This document shows, piece by piece, positions 8,698 to 16,585 of a DNA stretch of 64,000 nucleotides. Position 1 is the first letter of the stretch; each line of letters opens with the position of its first letter. The DNA comes from a bacterium D16-56 (GTDB lineage: Bacteria; Bacillota; Clostridia; Lachnospirales; Lachnospiraceae): assembly GCA_003611875.1 (NCBI GenBank), contig RAYY01000012.1, forward strand, positions 1 to 64,000, in the 5' to 3' direction. Below the pieces are notes generated by a model. It saw only the letters and a list, made by a program, of their open reading frames with translations. It did not search any database and was not told the DNA's origin. The translations under genes and the position numbers were made by a program.

Positions 8698-9123
8698 ATG
8701 GCAAAGAAAGTAACTGGCTATATTAAATTACAGATTCCGGCAGGGAAGGCTACCCCGGCTCCGCCGGTTGGCCCGGCATTGGGTCAGCATGGTGTGAACA
8801 TTGTGCAGTTTACCAAGGAGTTTAACGCTAGAACCGCAGATCAGGGGGATCTGATCATTCCGGTAGTGATTACCGTATATGCGGACAGAAGCTTCAGCTT
8901 CGTCACTAAGACTCCGCCGGCCGCTGTTCTGCTGAAAAAGTACTGCAAGATTAAATCCGGTTCCGCAGTCCCCAACAAGACCAAAGTGGCTACGATTTCC
9001 AAGGCGGATCTGCAGAAGATTGCCGAGACAAAGATGCCGGATCTGAATGCGGCAAGCTTGGAGGCTGCTATGAGCATGATCGCAGGCACCGCAAGGAGCA
9101 TGGGAATCACGGTTGGAGAATAA
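8698..9123 (+). CDS. rplK: 50S ribosomal protein L11
   Basis: A 141-residue L11, full length. The N-terminal [25 protein letters not shown] segment (proline-rich hinge of the thiostrepton site) and the C-terminal rRNA-binding domain (AGTARSMGI) are intact. Part of the GTPase-associated centre with L10 and L7/L12. AGGAGGT sits ten bases before the ATG, directly after the L1-type hairpin, so an L1 bound there could block translation of rplK and, by coupling, rplA. Confidence 0.97.
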   Translation: MAKKVTGYIKLQIPAGKATPAPPVGPALGQHGVNIVQFTKEFNARTADQGDLIIPVVITVYADRSFSFVTKTPPAAVLLKKYCKIKSGSAVPNKTKVATISKADLQKIAETKMPDLNAASLEAAMSMIAGTARSMGITVGE

Positions 9124-9262
9124 AGCGCTGCCAAAGGCGGCAGCTTTCGTTGACTGAGCTGCTGCAGCGCCGCAGGATGCGGCATTGGCAGATCGTATCA
9201 TCGTTCAGTTTGGCTGGACAGCTACAACAGCAGCAGGAAAAGATGGGGCTGCTGGAAAATAC

Positions 9263-9290
9263 GTGGGAGGGACATCCCCGACAATACCAC
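9263..9290 (+). promoter_or_regulatory. Second L1-type mRNA hairpin, upstream of rplA
   Basis: GTGG (9263-9266) with CCAC (9287-9290), inner GGG/CCC around ACAT, internal loop GA opposite CGACAATA. It differs from the rplK copy by one inserted C. It ends one base before the TAGGAGGT ribosome site of rplA. Confidence 0.55.
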
Positions 9291-9305
9291 TAGGAGGTCA
9301 TTGAT

Positions 9306-10001
9306 ATGAAACGTGGAAAAAGATATCTTGAGACGGCAAAAAATGTAGACCGTTCTGTACTTTATGATGCAGCAGATGCGATTGCACTGGTGAAAAAGTG
9401 TGCGGTTGCCAAATTTGACGAAACTGTTGAGGCCCATATCAGAACTGGATGTGACGGCCGTCATGCGGATCAGCAGATCCGGGGAGCGGTAGTTCTGCCC
9501 CATGGTACTGGTAAGGTAGTGCGCATCCTGGTATTTGCCAAAGGTGTAAAGGCTGACGAGGCCCAGGCCGCCGGAGCAGACTATGTAGGGGCTGAGGAGC
9601 TGATTCCGAAGATCCAGAATGACGGATGGCTGGATTTTGACGTGGTGGTAGCTACGCCGGATATGATGGGTGTAGTGGGCCGTCTGGGCCGTGTTCTGGG
9701 TCCTAAGGGATTGATGCCCAATCCCAAGGCAGGCACCGTGACCATGGATGTAACCAAGGCCATCAATGATATCAAAGCCGGTAAAATCGAATACAGACTT
9801 GACAAGACCAATATTATTCATGTGCCGATCGGCAAAGCTTCCTTTACAGAGGAGCAGTTAGCGGACAACTTCCAGACGCTTATGGATGCGATCATCAAGG
9901 CAAGGCCCAGCGCACTGAAGGGAACATTTATTAAGAGCGCTACCCTGACATCCACCATGGGGCCAGGCGTAAAGCTGAATGTAACCAGGCTGATGGCTTA
10001 A
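9306..10001 (+). CDS. rplA: 50S ribosomal protein L1
   Basis: A 231-residue L1, full length. Visible are [14 protein letters not shown] at the N terminus, [27 protein letters not shown], the [12 protein letters not shown] loop and the C-terminal [11 protein letters not shown]1 binds 23S rRNA at the exit-site stalk and its own mRNA. The 182-base gap from rplK is unusually long for this pair and holds the second L1-type hairpin plus a GC-rich stem just after the rplK stop. Confidence 0.97.
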   Translation: MKRGKRYLETAKNVDRSVLYDAADAIALVKKCAVAKFDETVEAHIRTGCDGRHADQQIRGAVVLPHGTGKVVRILVFAKGVKADEAQAAGADYVGAEELIPKIQNDGWLDFDVVVATPDMMGVVGRLGRVLGPKGLMPNPKAGTVTMDVTKAINDIKAGKIEYRLDKTNIIHVPIGKASFTEEQLADNFQTLMDAIIKARPSALKGTFIKSATLTSTMGPGVKLNVTRLMA

Positions 10002-10101
10002 GCGTATTTGAGAGCCAGTATATTCTTGCACAGAATCTTAAAGCGGATTGCACTCGGGAATTTGTGTCAAGACTGTACAAATATAAATTTTTACTTTTTG
10101 A

Positions 10102-10130
10102 TTGACAGCATGATTGAAATATGCTACTAT
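10102..10130 (+). promoter_or_regulatory. Promoter of rplJ-rplL
   Basis: Perfect TTGACA (10102-10107), 17-base spacer, TACTAT (10125-10130). The leader would begin near 10137. Confidence 0.8.
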
Positions 10131-10136
10131 TAATAG

Positions 10137-10275
10137 GTGTTGACTGCCGAAGACAGCAGGTGCCGTAAGGCGTAAGGTACAGCCGCCTGCCGAGGAAAGA
10201 TGTAAATTCACAGATCGTGATGATTTTACGGAACCTCTCTGTCATATACGGCAGAGAGGTTTTTCTCAAATGTAG
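10137..10275 (+). ncRNA. Ribosomal L10 leader with attenuator
   Basis: This is the leader of the rplJ-rplL mRNA. It carries the family pattern: a GACTGCCGAAGACAGCAGGTG arm region and CCGCCTGCCGAGG, followed by an intrinsic terminator in which AACCTCTCTG (10232-10241) pairs with CAGAGAGGTT (10252-10261) ahead of a short T-run. In Firmicutes the L10(L12)4 complex binds the upper arms and promotes termination, giving feedback on L10/L12 synthesis. The call rests on pattern and position. Confidence 0.75.
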
Positions 10276-10401
10276 AAAGGCGAGACACAGAAGAACGAAC
10301 CCTTTTTGAGTGGTTGTGTCTTTTTGCAAAAAGCAGTCGAAAGAACCAGCAGCGGACCTGCGTGGGAGCTGCCGGGAAAATCTAACAGGAGGTAGACATT
10401 C

Positions 10402-10896
10402 ATGGCAAAAGTTGAGTTGAAACAGCCGATCGTAGCTGAAATTTCCGAATTGTTAAATGGAGCTGCATCTGCTGTGGCGGTTGATTACCGCGGACTGACC
10501 GTTGCGCAGGATACAGAGCTTCGGAAGCAGCTGAGAGAAGCTGGCGTTACCTATAAGGTATATAAGAACACTCTGATTCGTCGTGCTGCGGAGGGTACGG
10601 ATTTTGCTGCTTTAGATCCGCATCTGGAGGGGCCGACTGCCATTGCCGTATCAAAGGATGACGCCACGGCGCCGGCCAGGATTCTGGCTGAGTTTGCGAA
10701 GAAGGCGGACAAGCTGGAGATTAAGGCGGGCATTGTGGAAGGTGCTTATTATGATGCTAAGGGCATGCAGGCAATTTCCAGCATTCCTTCCAGGGAGGTT
10801 TTGCTGGGCAGATTGTTTGGCAGCATGAAGTCCCCGATTTCCAATCTTGCCCGTGTGCTTAATCAGATTGCTGAGAAGCAGGGCGAGACAGCATAA
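10402..10896 (+). CDS. rplJ: 50S ribosomal protein L10
   Basis: A 164-residue L10, the base of the ribosomal stalk that holds L7/L12 dimers. Family features are VDYRGLTVAQDTELRKQLREAGV, YKVYKNTLIRRA and the C-terminal helix (PISNLARVLNQIAEKQ) that binds L7/L12. AGGAGGT lies 12 bases before the ATG. Translated from the leader-controlled transcript with rplL. Confidence 0.97.
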   Translation: MAKVELKQPIVAEISELLNGAASAVAVDYRGLTVAQDTELRKQLREAGVTYKVYKNTLIRRAAEGTDFAALDPHLEGPTAIAVSKDDATAPARILAEFAKKADKLEIKAGIVEGAYYDAKGMQAISSIPSREVLLGRLFGSMKSPISNLARVLNQIAEKQGETA

Positions 10897-10953
10897 GAGC
10901 TGATTTGAAGATAATGATATTACGAAAATAAAATATAAACGGAGGAATTAAAA

Positions 10954-11328
10954 ATGGCAAAGCTGACTACTGCTGAGTTTATCGAAGCGATTAAAGAGTT
11001 ATCTGTACTGGAGCTGAACGAGCTGGTAAAGGCTTGTGAGGAGGAGTTTGGCGTATCTGCAGCCGCAGGCGTTGTGATGGCAGGCCCGGCAGGCCCGGCA
11101 GAAGCTGCTGAGGAGAAGACCGAGTTTGATGTTGAGCTGACTGAGGTTGGCCCCAACAAGGTTAAGGTTATCAAGGTTGTCCGCGAGGCTACCGGCCTGG
11201 GCCTGAAGGAGGCAAAGGATGTGGTTGACGGTGCTCCTAAGGTTGTGAAGGAGGCTGCTTCTAAGGAAGAAGCTGAGGAGCTGAAGACCAAGCTGGAGGC
11301 TGAGGGTGCAAAGGTTACCTTGAAGTAA
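10954..11328 (+). CDS. rplL: 50S ribosomal protein L7/L12
   Basis: A 124-residue L7/L12. The N-terminal dimerisation helices ([22 protein letters not shown]) are joined by an Ala/Gly/Pro hinge to the factor-binding C-terminal domain ([28 protein letters not shown]). Strongly biased to optimal codons, as expected for a multi-copy protein. A strong terminator follows. rpoB, the usual next gene in bacteria, is absent here. Confidence 0.97.
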   Translation: MAKLTTAEFIEAIKELSVLELNELVKACEEEFGVSAAAGVVMAGPAGPAEAAEEKTEFDVELTEVGPNKVKVIKVVREATGLGLKEAKDVVDGAPKVVKEAASKEEAEELKTKLEAEGAKVTLK

Positions 11329-11367
11329 AACGTATTTTTGATCAAATGGATGACGGAATCGAACGAA

Positions 11368-11408
11368 ACTTTCGGGACCTGTATTCTATGGGTTCCGAAA
11401 GTTTTTTT
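11368..11408 (+). terminator. Terminator after rplL
   Basis: A 12-bp stem (11368-11379 with 11391-11402, core ACTTTCGG/CCGAAAGT) followed by a run of seven T. Classic intrinsic terminator closing rplJ-rplL. Confidence 0.9.
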
Positions 11409-11827
11409 GTTTTTAAAGCGTGTCTGAAATTGATTCCCGTCATCTGCAAGGGACCATACAGGGTCCCATAAACTGTGATGCATAGCTGGCGGAAAGCAAT
11501 TTTCGGACATGCTTCAGAAATAAATATCCTGTAAAGTACATATTTTTTGCATGAAATGAAGTGCTCTTTTTATAAATCACCCAAAAAGCATTAAGTACAT
11601 AATATATGTAATGTTTTCGACAAAACTGTCTTTGGATAAACAAATTTTATGAATGAAATGATTTTTTGGACAGTATATTGTAGAAAATCATTGGGGGGAA
11701 ATCAGCTAAAGAACGCGATTTTTCACCGATTTTTTGTGATGGACGGAAAGATAAATTTATGAGGAAGGCAAAGAGGGAAAATTTACAAAAAAATTATAAT
11801 AATAACTCGAAATTTGGCTTAAACTAC

Positions 11828-11856
11828 TTGACAGAGGTTGAAAAAGGTGTTAAGCT
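11828..11856 (+). promoter_or_regulatory. Promoter of the cold-shock gene
   Basis: TTGACA (11828-11833), 17-base spacer, TAAGCT (11851-11856) with an upstream TGn. The transcript would begin near 11863 and carry a leader of about 125 bases containing a long hairpin. Confidence 0.55.
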
Positions 11857-11885
11857 TTAATTGTATTTTCACATGGGCTTTTGAT

Positions 11886-11939
11886 TCACATATTTGTGTA
11901 AATCACGAAGTTCACTTCGTGATTTACACAAATATGTGA
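11886..11939 (+). promoter_or_regulatory. 25-bp perfect hairpin in the csp leader
   Basis: Bases 11886-11910 are the exact complement of 11915-11939, with a TTCA loop, followed by TTTTTA. The stem is AT-rich with one GC-richer section (CACGAAG/CTTCGTG). It could act as an attenuator, an RNA thermometer-like element or a stability stem; cspA-type leaders are known to be temperature-responsive, but this fold is not one I recognise. Confidence 0.7.
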
Positions 11940-11987
11940 TTTTTATGTTTCTGTGAAAGTGCAAAAAAATGGTAGGAGGTACCCATT

Positions 11988-12197
11988 ATGAATAACGGTA
12001 CAGTAAAGTGGTTCAATGCAACTAAGGGTTACGGCTTTATTACTAATGATGCTACCGGCGAAGAGGTATTTGTACATTTCTCTGGTATTGTAGCAGATGG
12101 TTACAAGACTTTGGAGGATGGTCAGAAGGTGACTTTTGACACCACAGAGGGCAATCGTGGAGTACAGGCAGTAAACGTACATGTTGTTGCGGCATAA
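11988..12197 (+). CDS. Cold-shock protein (CspA family)
   Basis: A 69-residue cold-shock domain protein: [15 protein letters not shown] (RNP1-type KGYGFI) and VFVHFSGI (RNP2-type). It binds single-stranded RNA and DNA and acts as an RNA chaperone. Ribosome site TAGGAGGT lies a few bases before the ATG. A single cold-shock domain makes up the entire protein, as usual. Regulation is probably through the long leader. Confidence 0.95.
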   Translation: MNNGTVKWFNATKGYGFITNDATGEEVFVHFSGIVADGYKTLEDGQKVTFDTTEGNRGVQAVNVHVVAA

Positions 12198-12198
12198 A

Positions 12199-12262
12199 GC
12201 AGCAGAACCAGAGGATCAGCAGGATGACCAGAGAAGGAGCTTGGGTTATTCTGCTGTTTTTT
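12199..12262 (+). terminator. Probable terminator after the cold-shock gene
   Basis: CAGCAGAA (12200-12207) pairs with TTCTGCTG (12249-12256), followed by TTTTTT. The loop is long (about 41 bases), so the call is moderate. Confidence 0.5.
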
Positions 12263-12287
12263 CTTTTCCTGAAATGATGACAAACTA

Positions 12288-12316
12288 TTGCATTCTGTCT
12301 GAAAATGTTGTATGAT
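12288..12316 (+). promoter_or_regulatory. Promoter of the tagaturonate-reductase-like gene
   Basis: TTGCAT (12288-12293), 17-base spacer, TATGAT (12311-12316). Start of transcription near 12323. Confidence 0.7.
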
Positions 12317-12352
12317 AGGCAAAGAAACCGAACAAGTTGTCTTTTGCGTTAA

Positions 12353-12370
12353 AATGTAAGTGCTTACATT
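12353..12370 (+). promoter_or_regulatory. Palindromic operator, cre-like (LacI/CcpA type)
   Basis: AATGTAAG-TG-CTTACATT is a perfect 8+8 palindrome about 30-48 bases downstream of the predicted transcription start. Its core TGTAAGTGCTTACA differs from a strong cre (TGTAAGCGCTTACA) only at the central CG. Binding of CcpA or another LacI-family repressor here would block elongation. Confidence 0.6.
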
Positions 12371-12426
12371 TGCGCAGATACAAGGGGACACATAGTCGGG
12401 GAAAATAAAAACGGAGGTTATGGGCG

Positions 12427-13764
12427 ATGAGCAATGTAAAAGAGACAGTGATTCAGTTTGGGGAAGGCGGTTTCTTGCGCGGATTTGTGGATTATTTTTT
12501 CCAGAAAATGAGAGACAAGGGACTGTTTGACGGCTCTGTTGTAGTGGTGCAGCCTATTGAACGGGGCATGTGCGAGATGCTTGAGAAGCAGAATTGTGAA
12601 TACAATCTGTTCCTGAGGGGGATTGACGGAGGAGAGGTGGTAGATGAGCATACTCATATCAGTGTGATTTCCAGATGTGTCAACCCTTATACGGATTGTG
12701 AAGGCTATATGGCTTTGGCAGAGAACCCGGACTTCCGTTTTATTGTATCGAATACTACGGAGGCTGGTATTGAGTTTGCAGAGAATAACCAGTTTGAGGA
12801 CAAGCCTGCCAAGACCTTTCCAGGGAAGCTGACTCAGCTGTTATACAAGAGATTCCAGCTTGGTTTAAAGGGATTTATTATTCTTTCCTGTGAGCTGATT
12901 GATCATAATGGGGAGGAGCTGGAGAAATGCTGTCTGCAGTATGCGGATTTGTGGAACCTGGGAGATGACTTTAAGGCATGGCTAAAGAATGAGAATGATT
13001 TTTGCTCGACTCTCGTAGACCGGATCGTGACTGGTTTCCCGCGGGATGAGCATGAGATGCTGTGCAAGCGGATCGGTGAGCAGGATAATATGATGGATAC
13101 GGCGGAGATTTTCCATCTGTGGGTGATACAGGGTCAGCATGAAGATGAGCTTCCTTTGCAAAAGGCAGGCTTCCATGTTGTCTGGACAGACAATGTTGAC
13201 CCATACAAAAAGCGCAAAGTGCGGATCCTGAATGGGGCCCATACCTCTATGGTTTTGGGAGCTCATCTGTATGGATTGGAGACAGTAGGGGAGTGTCTGA
13301 AGGATGAAAGAGTGTCTGGTCTTCTGAAGAAGTGCATTTTTGAGGAGATTATTCCTACCATCGGAGATACGGAGGACAATCGGGAGTTTGGCCGGGCAGT
13401 GCTGGAGCGGTTTTCTAATCCGTTTATTAAGCATTTGCTTTTGTCCATTGCTTTAAATTCTGTTTCCAAATTTAAAGCAAGGGTGCTGCCTACCATCTTA
13501 GAGCACAAGGAGCAGTTTGGAGTTTACCCGCAGGGACTTACCTTCTCTTTGGCCGCCTTGATTGCGTTTTACCGCACAGACGCAGCCAATGACGGCGAAG
13601 ATATTATGAAGTTTATGAAGGCGGCTTCGGTGGAGGATGTACTCAAGAGGGAGGAATACTGGGGCCAGGATTTAAGCGGAATGCTGCCGGATGTACAGAA
13701 ATGGTATGATAAGATTCAGGCAGACGGTATGGAAAAGGCATATGATGAGGTATTGGCAAAGTAA
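12427..13764 (+). CDS. uxaB: Tagaturonate reductase-like protein (mannitol dehydrogenase family)
   Basis: A 445-residue polyol dehydrogenase of the long-chain mannitol dehydrogenase group, closest in pattern to UxaB, which reduces tagaturonate to altronate with NADH in galacturonate breakdown. Features: VIQFGEGGFLRGFVDYFFQKM (Rossmann FGxGxFxRxF motif), SNTTEAGIEF, then NGAHTSMVLGAHLYG, the catalytic-domain signature of the family (K..NGxHxxLA). Length fits Firmicute UxaB (about 450-490, slightly short). No uxaA, uxaC or uxuA neighbour is present, so the exact substrate is uncertain (tagaturonate, fructuronate or mannitol phosphate). The cre-like operator suggests sugar control. Confidence 0.75.
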   Translation: MSNVKETVIQFGEGGFLRGFVDYFFQKMRDKGLFDGSVVVVQPIERGMCEMLEKQNCEYNLFLRGIDGGEVVDEHTHISVISRCVNPYTDCEGYMALAENPDFRFIVSNTTEAGIEFAENNQFEDKPAKTFPGKLTQLLYKRFQLGLKGFIILSCELIDHNGEELEKCCLQYADLWNLGDDFKAWLKNENDFCSTLVDRIVTGFPRDEHEMLCKRIGEQDNMMDTAEIFHLWVIQGQHEDELPLQKAGFHVVWTDNVDPYKKRKVRILNGAHTSMVLGAHLYGLETVGECLKDERVSGLLKKCIFEEIIPTIGDTEDNREFGRAVLERFSNPFIKHLLLSIALNSVSKFKARVLPTILEHKEQFGVYPQGLTFSLAALIAFYRTDAANDGEDIMKFMKAASVEDVLKREEYWGQDLSGMLPDVQKWYDKIQADGMEKAYDEVLAK

Positions 13765-13869
13765 ACCTGCATGTGCCCGGCAGCGGATACACTACCATAC
13801 ATGAAAGTCCGGCGGGCGCATTTGGCATACCTGATTTTAAATCGCCTCCGGCGGTGGAGCTTTCAAAGT
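13763..13869 (+). repeat. Intergenic repeat copy 1 (107 bp)
   Basis: Starts at the stop codon of the previous gene. It matches 14038-14143 at about five of six positions by eye, with conserved blocks such as ATGAAAGT, GGCGGGCGCA and AATCGCCTCCGGCG. The ends of the inner part (GAAAG and CTTTC) can pair, so the copy can fold. Confidence 0.75.
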
Positions 13870-14425
13870 AAAGTCTGACAGGATAACAGGCAGAAAGCGA
13901 ATTGAAAAGGGGCTGTCACAAGGCGGCATATTTCTATAATATATGGCAGGGATTTTCTTTGGATCCAGGTCTTACATTGTGGAATTGCCAAGCCTTGAGG
14001 CAGCCTTTTTTCATTGCAGACTTTGATACGATACAATAAACCTTCATGCGTCCGGCGGCGGACACACCACTAATCATGAAAGTTTGGCGGGCGCACTTGG
14101 AATACCTGATTAGAATCGCCTCCGGCGATGGAACTTTCAAAGTGATATTTGTGAATCAGAGAATTTGTCAGTGGGTTTGCAGGTATTTCAGGACAGCCAT
14201 CTATCATTTGGGAAAATTTGGAATATAAGCATGAATCTATGTATAAACAAGTATAGCCCATTTTAAATACCTTGCCGAAACGGAAGGCTATTTAAAACGG
14301 GTTATACAAGGCATGGATTAACAGAATATAAGAAAGAGGAATCCTAAAGTCTGCCGGCATTACATATATTATGAATAAAGAAATCGTGGAGATAATCGCC
14401 GGACATGGGAAAAGGAAGGCAGGGT
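13765..14425. other. Repeat-filled gap after the uxaB-like gene
   Basis: No supportable gene. It holds two diverged copies of a 107-bp repeat, a fragment (13909-13946) resembling the palindrome at 22554, and an ATTTCAGGACAG motif (14185-14196) shared with other gaps. It looks like a landing site for small non-coding mobile or REP-like elements. Confidence 0.6.
14038..14143 (+). repeat. Intergenic repeat copy 2 (106 bp)
   Basis: Direct repeat of 13763-13869, same orientation, 275 bases away. Substitutions are spread through the copy, with conserved core blocks. Confidence 0.75.
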
Positions 14426-15178
14426 ATGGGAATACGGGCAGCGCTTTTGGCAGGGATTTTGATGCTGGACGGCGCTTTGCTGGGAACGACGGCAGGAATA
14501 TGGAATTGTACAAGGGAAGTGGGAGGAGGAACCTATCGGGCTGTGCACCAGGCGGCAGCAAGGGGGCGCTTTATTTCAGAACCAGTTACAAAAGAACTGG
14601 CGGAGACGGACAGGCAGAAGGAGCCGAAGGTGGTGGCACTGACGTTTGATGACGGACCTCATGCGGTTCACACGAAAGCTCTGCTGGACGGGCTGAAGGA
14701 GCGGGGGGTAAAGGTGACCTTTTTTCTGATGGGACAGAGTATAGAGGGAAATGAAGAACTGGTTGAGCGAATGAAGATGGAAGGGCATTTGATCGGAAAT
14801 CACAGCTACCGCCATGTGCAATTAACAAAAGCCGGGGAGGATGCAGTCTGTGATGCAGTGGAGGAGACAGAGTTGATGATTGAGAAAATTACCGGTGCAA
14901 GGCCCCAGTACCTGCGGCCGCCTTATGGCGACTGGAATGAGAACCTGGAGTGCCGGTTGGATTTGACCACAGTGTTCTGGTCAGTGGATTCCTTAGACTG
15001 GAAGCTGCAGGATGTTGGAAAAATCGTGGAAAATGTGGAAAAAAAGGTTAAGAGTGGGGATATTGTTCTGATGCATGATATTTTTCCCACCTCTGTGGAG
15101 GCTGCGCTTCAGCTTGTGGACCATTTAAGCAGACAGGGTTATCAGTTCGTGACAGTGGAGGAGCTTCTGATTGATTAG
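14426..15178 (+). CDS. Polysaccharide deacetylase family protein (NodB domain)
   Basis: A 250-residue exported or membrane-anchored deacetylase. An N-terminal hydrophobic segment (about residues 3-22) is followed by a short linker and a NodB domain: TFDDGPHAVHT (metal-binding Asp-Asp), NHSYRH (metal-binding His pair), RPPYGDWN, WSVDSLDWK and LMHDIF. All the catalytic motifs of family 4 carbohydrate esterases are there. The likely substrate is peptidoglycan (GlcNAc or MurNAc), inferred from relatives. I chose ATG 14426 (AAGGAAGG six bases upstream); ATG 14405 is an alternative adding seven residues. Confidence 0.88.
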   Translation: MGIRAALLAGILMLDGALLGTTAGIWNCTREVGGGTYRAVHQAAARGRFISEPVTKELAETDRQKEPKVVALTFDDGPHAVHTKALLDGLKERGVKVTFFLMGQSIEGNEELVERMKMEGHLIGNHSYRHVQLTKAGEDAVCDAVEETELMIEKITGARPQYLRPPYGDWNENLECRLDLTTVFWSVDSLDWKLQDVGKIVENVEKKVKSGDIVLMHDIFPTSVEAALQLVDHLSRQGYQFVTVEELLID

Positions 15179-15256
15179 AGTATGGAGTAGTTGACATTGC
15201 GGCACAGGGAGGATATACTGAATGAAGTATTCTCAGATGGGAGGGGAAAGGATTTC

Positions 15257-16585
15257 ATGGATTTATTTGATTATATGAGAAGCGCTGCCCAGGAGAAGGA
15301 ATCTCCGCTGGCTTCCCGCATGAGGCCCCGGACCTTAGATCAGGTAGTGGGGCAGAAACACATTATCGGGCAGGACAAGCTGCTGTACCGGGCGATTAAA
15401 GCGGATAAACTTGGCTCGATTATTTTTTATGGCCCTCCGGGAACCGGCAAGACTACGCTTGCCAAGGTTATTGCCAGTACCACCAGTGCGGATTTTCGTC
15501 AGATCAATGCCACGGCAGCAGGAAAAAAGGATATGGAAGAGGTGGTGAAGGCAGCAAAAGATTCTTTGGGCATGTATGGAAAAAGGACTATTTTGTTCGT
15601 GGATGAGATTCACCGTTTTAATAAGAGCCAGCAGGACTATCTGCTTCCTTATGTGGAGGACGGAACCTTAATTTTAATCGGAGCCACCACAGAAAATCCA
15701 TATTTTGAGGTTAACGGGGCTTTGCTGTCCCGTTCGCGCATTTTTGAGCTGAAGGCTTTGGAACGGGACGAGGTAAAGGAGCTGATCTGCCGGGCGGTTT
15801 CGGATCAGGAGAATGGAATGGGGGAATACAACGCTGTAATCCATGAGGATGCAGCGGAATTTTTAGCAGATGTGGCGGGGGGTGATGCAAGGGCTGCCCT
15901 GAATGCCGTGGAGTTAGGAGTTCTGACTACGGAAAGGAGTGAGAAGGACGGTAAAATTCACATTACTCTGGATGTGGCTCAGGAGTGTATTCAGAAGCGG
16001 GCGATCCGTTATGACAAAAGCGGAGATAATCATTATGACACCATATCGGCATTTATCAAAAGTATGAGAGGCTCGGATCCGGATGCAGCCGTTTATTATC
16101 TGGCCCGGATGCTGTATGCGGGGGAGGATGTTAAATTCATTGCCCGCCGGATTATGATCTGTGCTTCTGAGGATGTAGGAAATGCGGATCCTCAAGCATT
16201 AACGGTGGCAGTAAGCGCGGCTCAGGCAGTGGAGAGGATCGGTATGCCGGAGGCGCAGATTATTTTGGCTCAGGCTGTGTCTTATGTGGCTACAGCGCCC
16301 AAGAGCAATTCTGCAGTCTGTGCCATCAGTGATGCCATGGATGCGGTTAAAAACCAGAAGACCATGCCGGTTCCGGTTCATCTGCAGGATTCTCATTATA
16401 AGGGATCAGCAGAATTGGGAAGAGGGACTGGGTATCTGTATGCTCATAATTATCCCGGACATTATGTAAAGCAGCAGTATCTTCCAGACGGGATGGAGGG
16501 GCAGGTGTTTTACCGTCCTTCGGATAACGGATATGAAAAGAAGATTCAGAAGCACATGGATTTTTTGAAAAGAAATAAGGATTAA
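15257..16585 (+). CDS. rarA: Replication-associated recombination protein A (RarA/MgsA)
   Basis: A 442-residue AAA+ ATPase of the RarA (MgsA, Mgs1, WRNIP1) family, acting at stalled replication forks. Motifs: PLASRMRPRTLDQVVGQKHI at the N terminus, Walker A GPPGTGKTT, Walker B LFVDEIHRF, sensor 1 GATTENP, then the C-terminal tetramerisation region (MRGSDPDAAVYYLARM; RRIMICASEDVGNADP; PNGMEGQVFYRPSDNGYE-like end). The start at 15257 follows GGGGAAAGGA and matches family N termini; the in-frame extension to 15191 has no support. Full length. Confidence 0.95.
   Translation: MDLFDYMRSAAQEKESPLASRMRPRTLDQVVGQKHIIGQDKLLYRAIKADKLGSIIFYGPPGTGKTTLAKVIASTTSADFRQINATAAGKKDMEEVVKAAKDSLGMYGKRTILFVDEIHRFNKSQQDYLLPYVEDGTLILIGATTENPYFEVNGALLSRSRIFELKALERDEVKELICRAVSDQENGMGEYNAVIHEDAAEFLADVAGGDARAALNAVELGVLTTERSEKDGKIHITLDVAQECIQKRAIRYDKSGDNHYDTISAFIKSMRGSDPDAAVYYLARMLYAGEDVKFIARRIMICASEDVGNADPQALTVAVSAAQAVERIGMPEAQIILAQAVSYVATAPKSNSAVCAISDAMDAVKNQKTMPVPVHLQDSHYKGSAELGRGTGYLYAHNYPGHYVKQQYLPDGMEGQVFYRPSDNGYEKKIQKHMDFLKRNKD

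Larger units (their letters stand above)
10002..10401 (+). other. rplA-rplJ gap: holds promoter and L10 leader
   Basis: There is no protein gene in this 400-base gap. It holds a strong promoter (10102-10130), a structured leader with an intrinsic terminator (10137-10275), and about 125 bases of spacer before the rplJ ribosome site. No clear terminator for the rplKA transcript was seen. Confidence 0.7.
11329..11987 (+). other. rplL-csp gap: AT-rich, terminator, promoter and hairpin
   Basis: Apart from the rplL terminator (11368-11408), the csp promoter (11828-11856) and the long leader hairpin (11886-11939), this gap is AT-rich and I see no gene in it. Short open frames on either strand lack ribosome sites and read as low-quality sequence. 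Confidence 0.6.
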
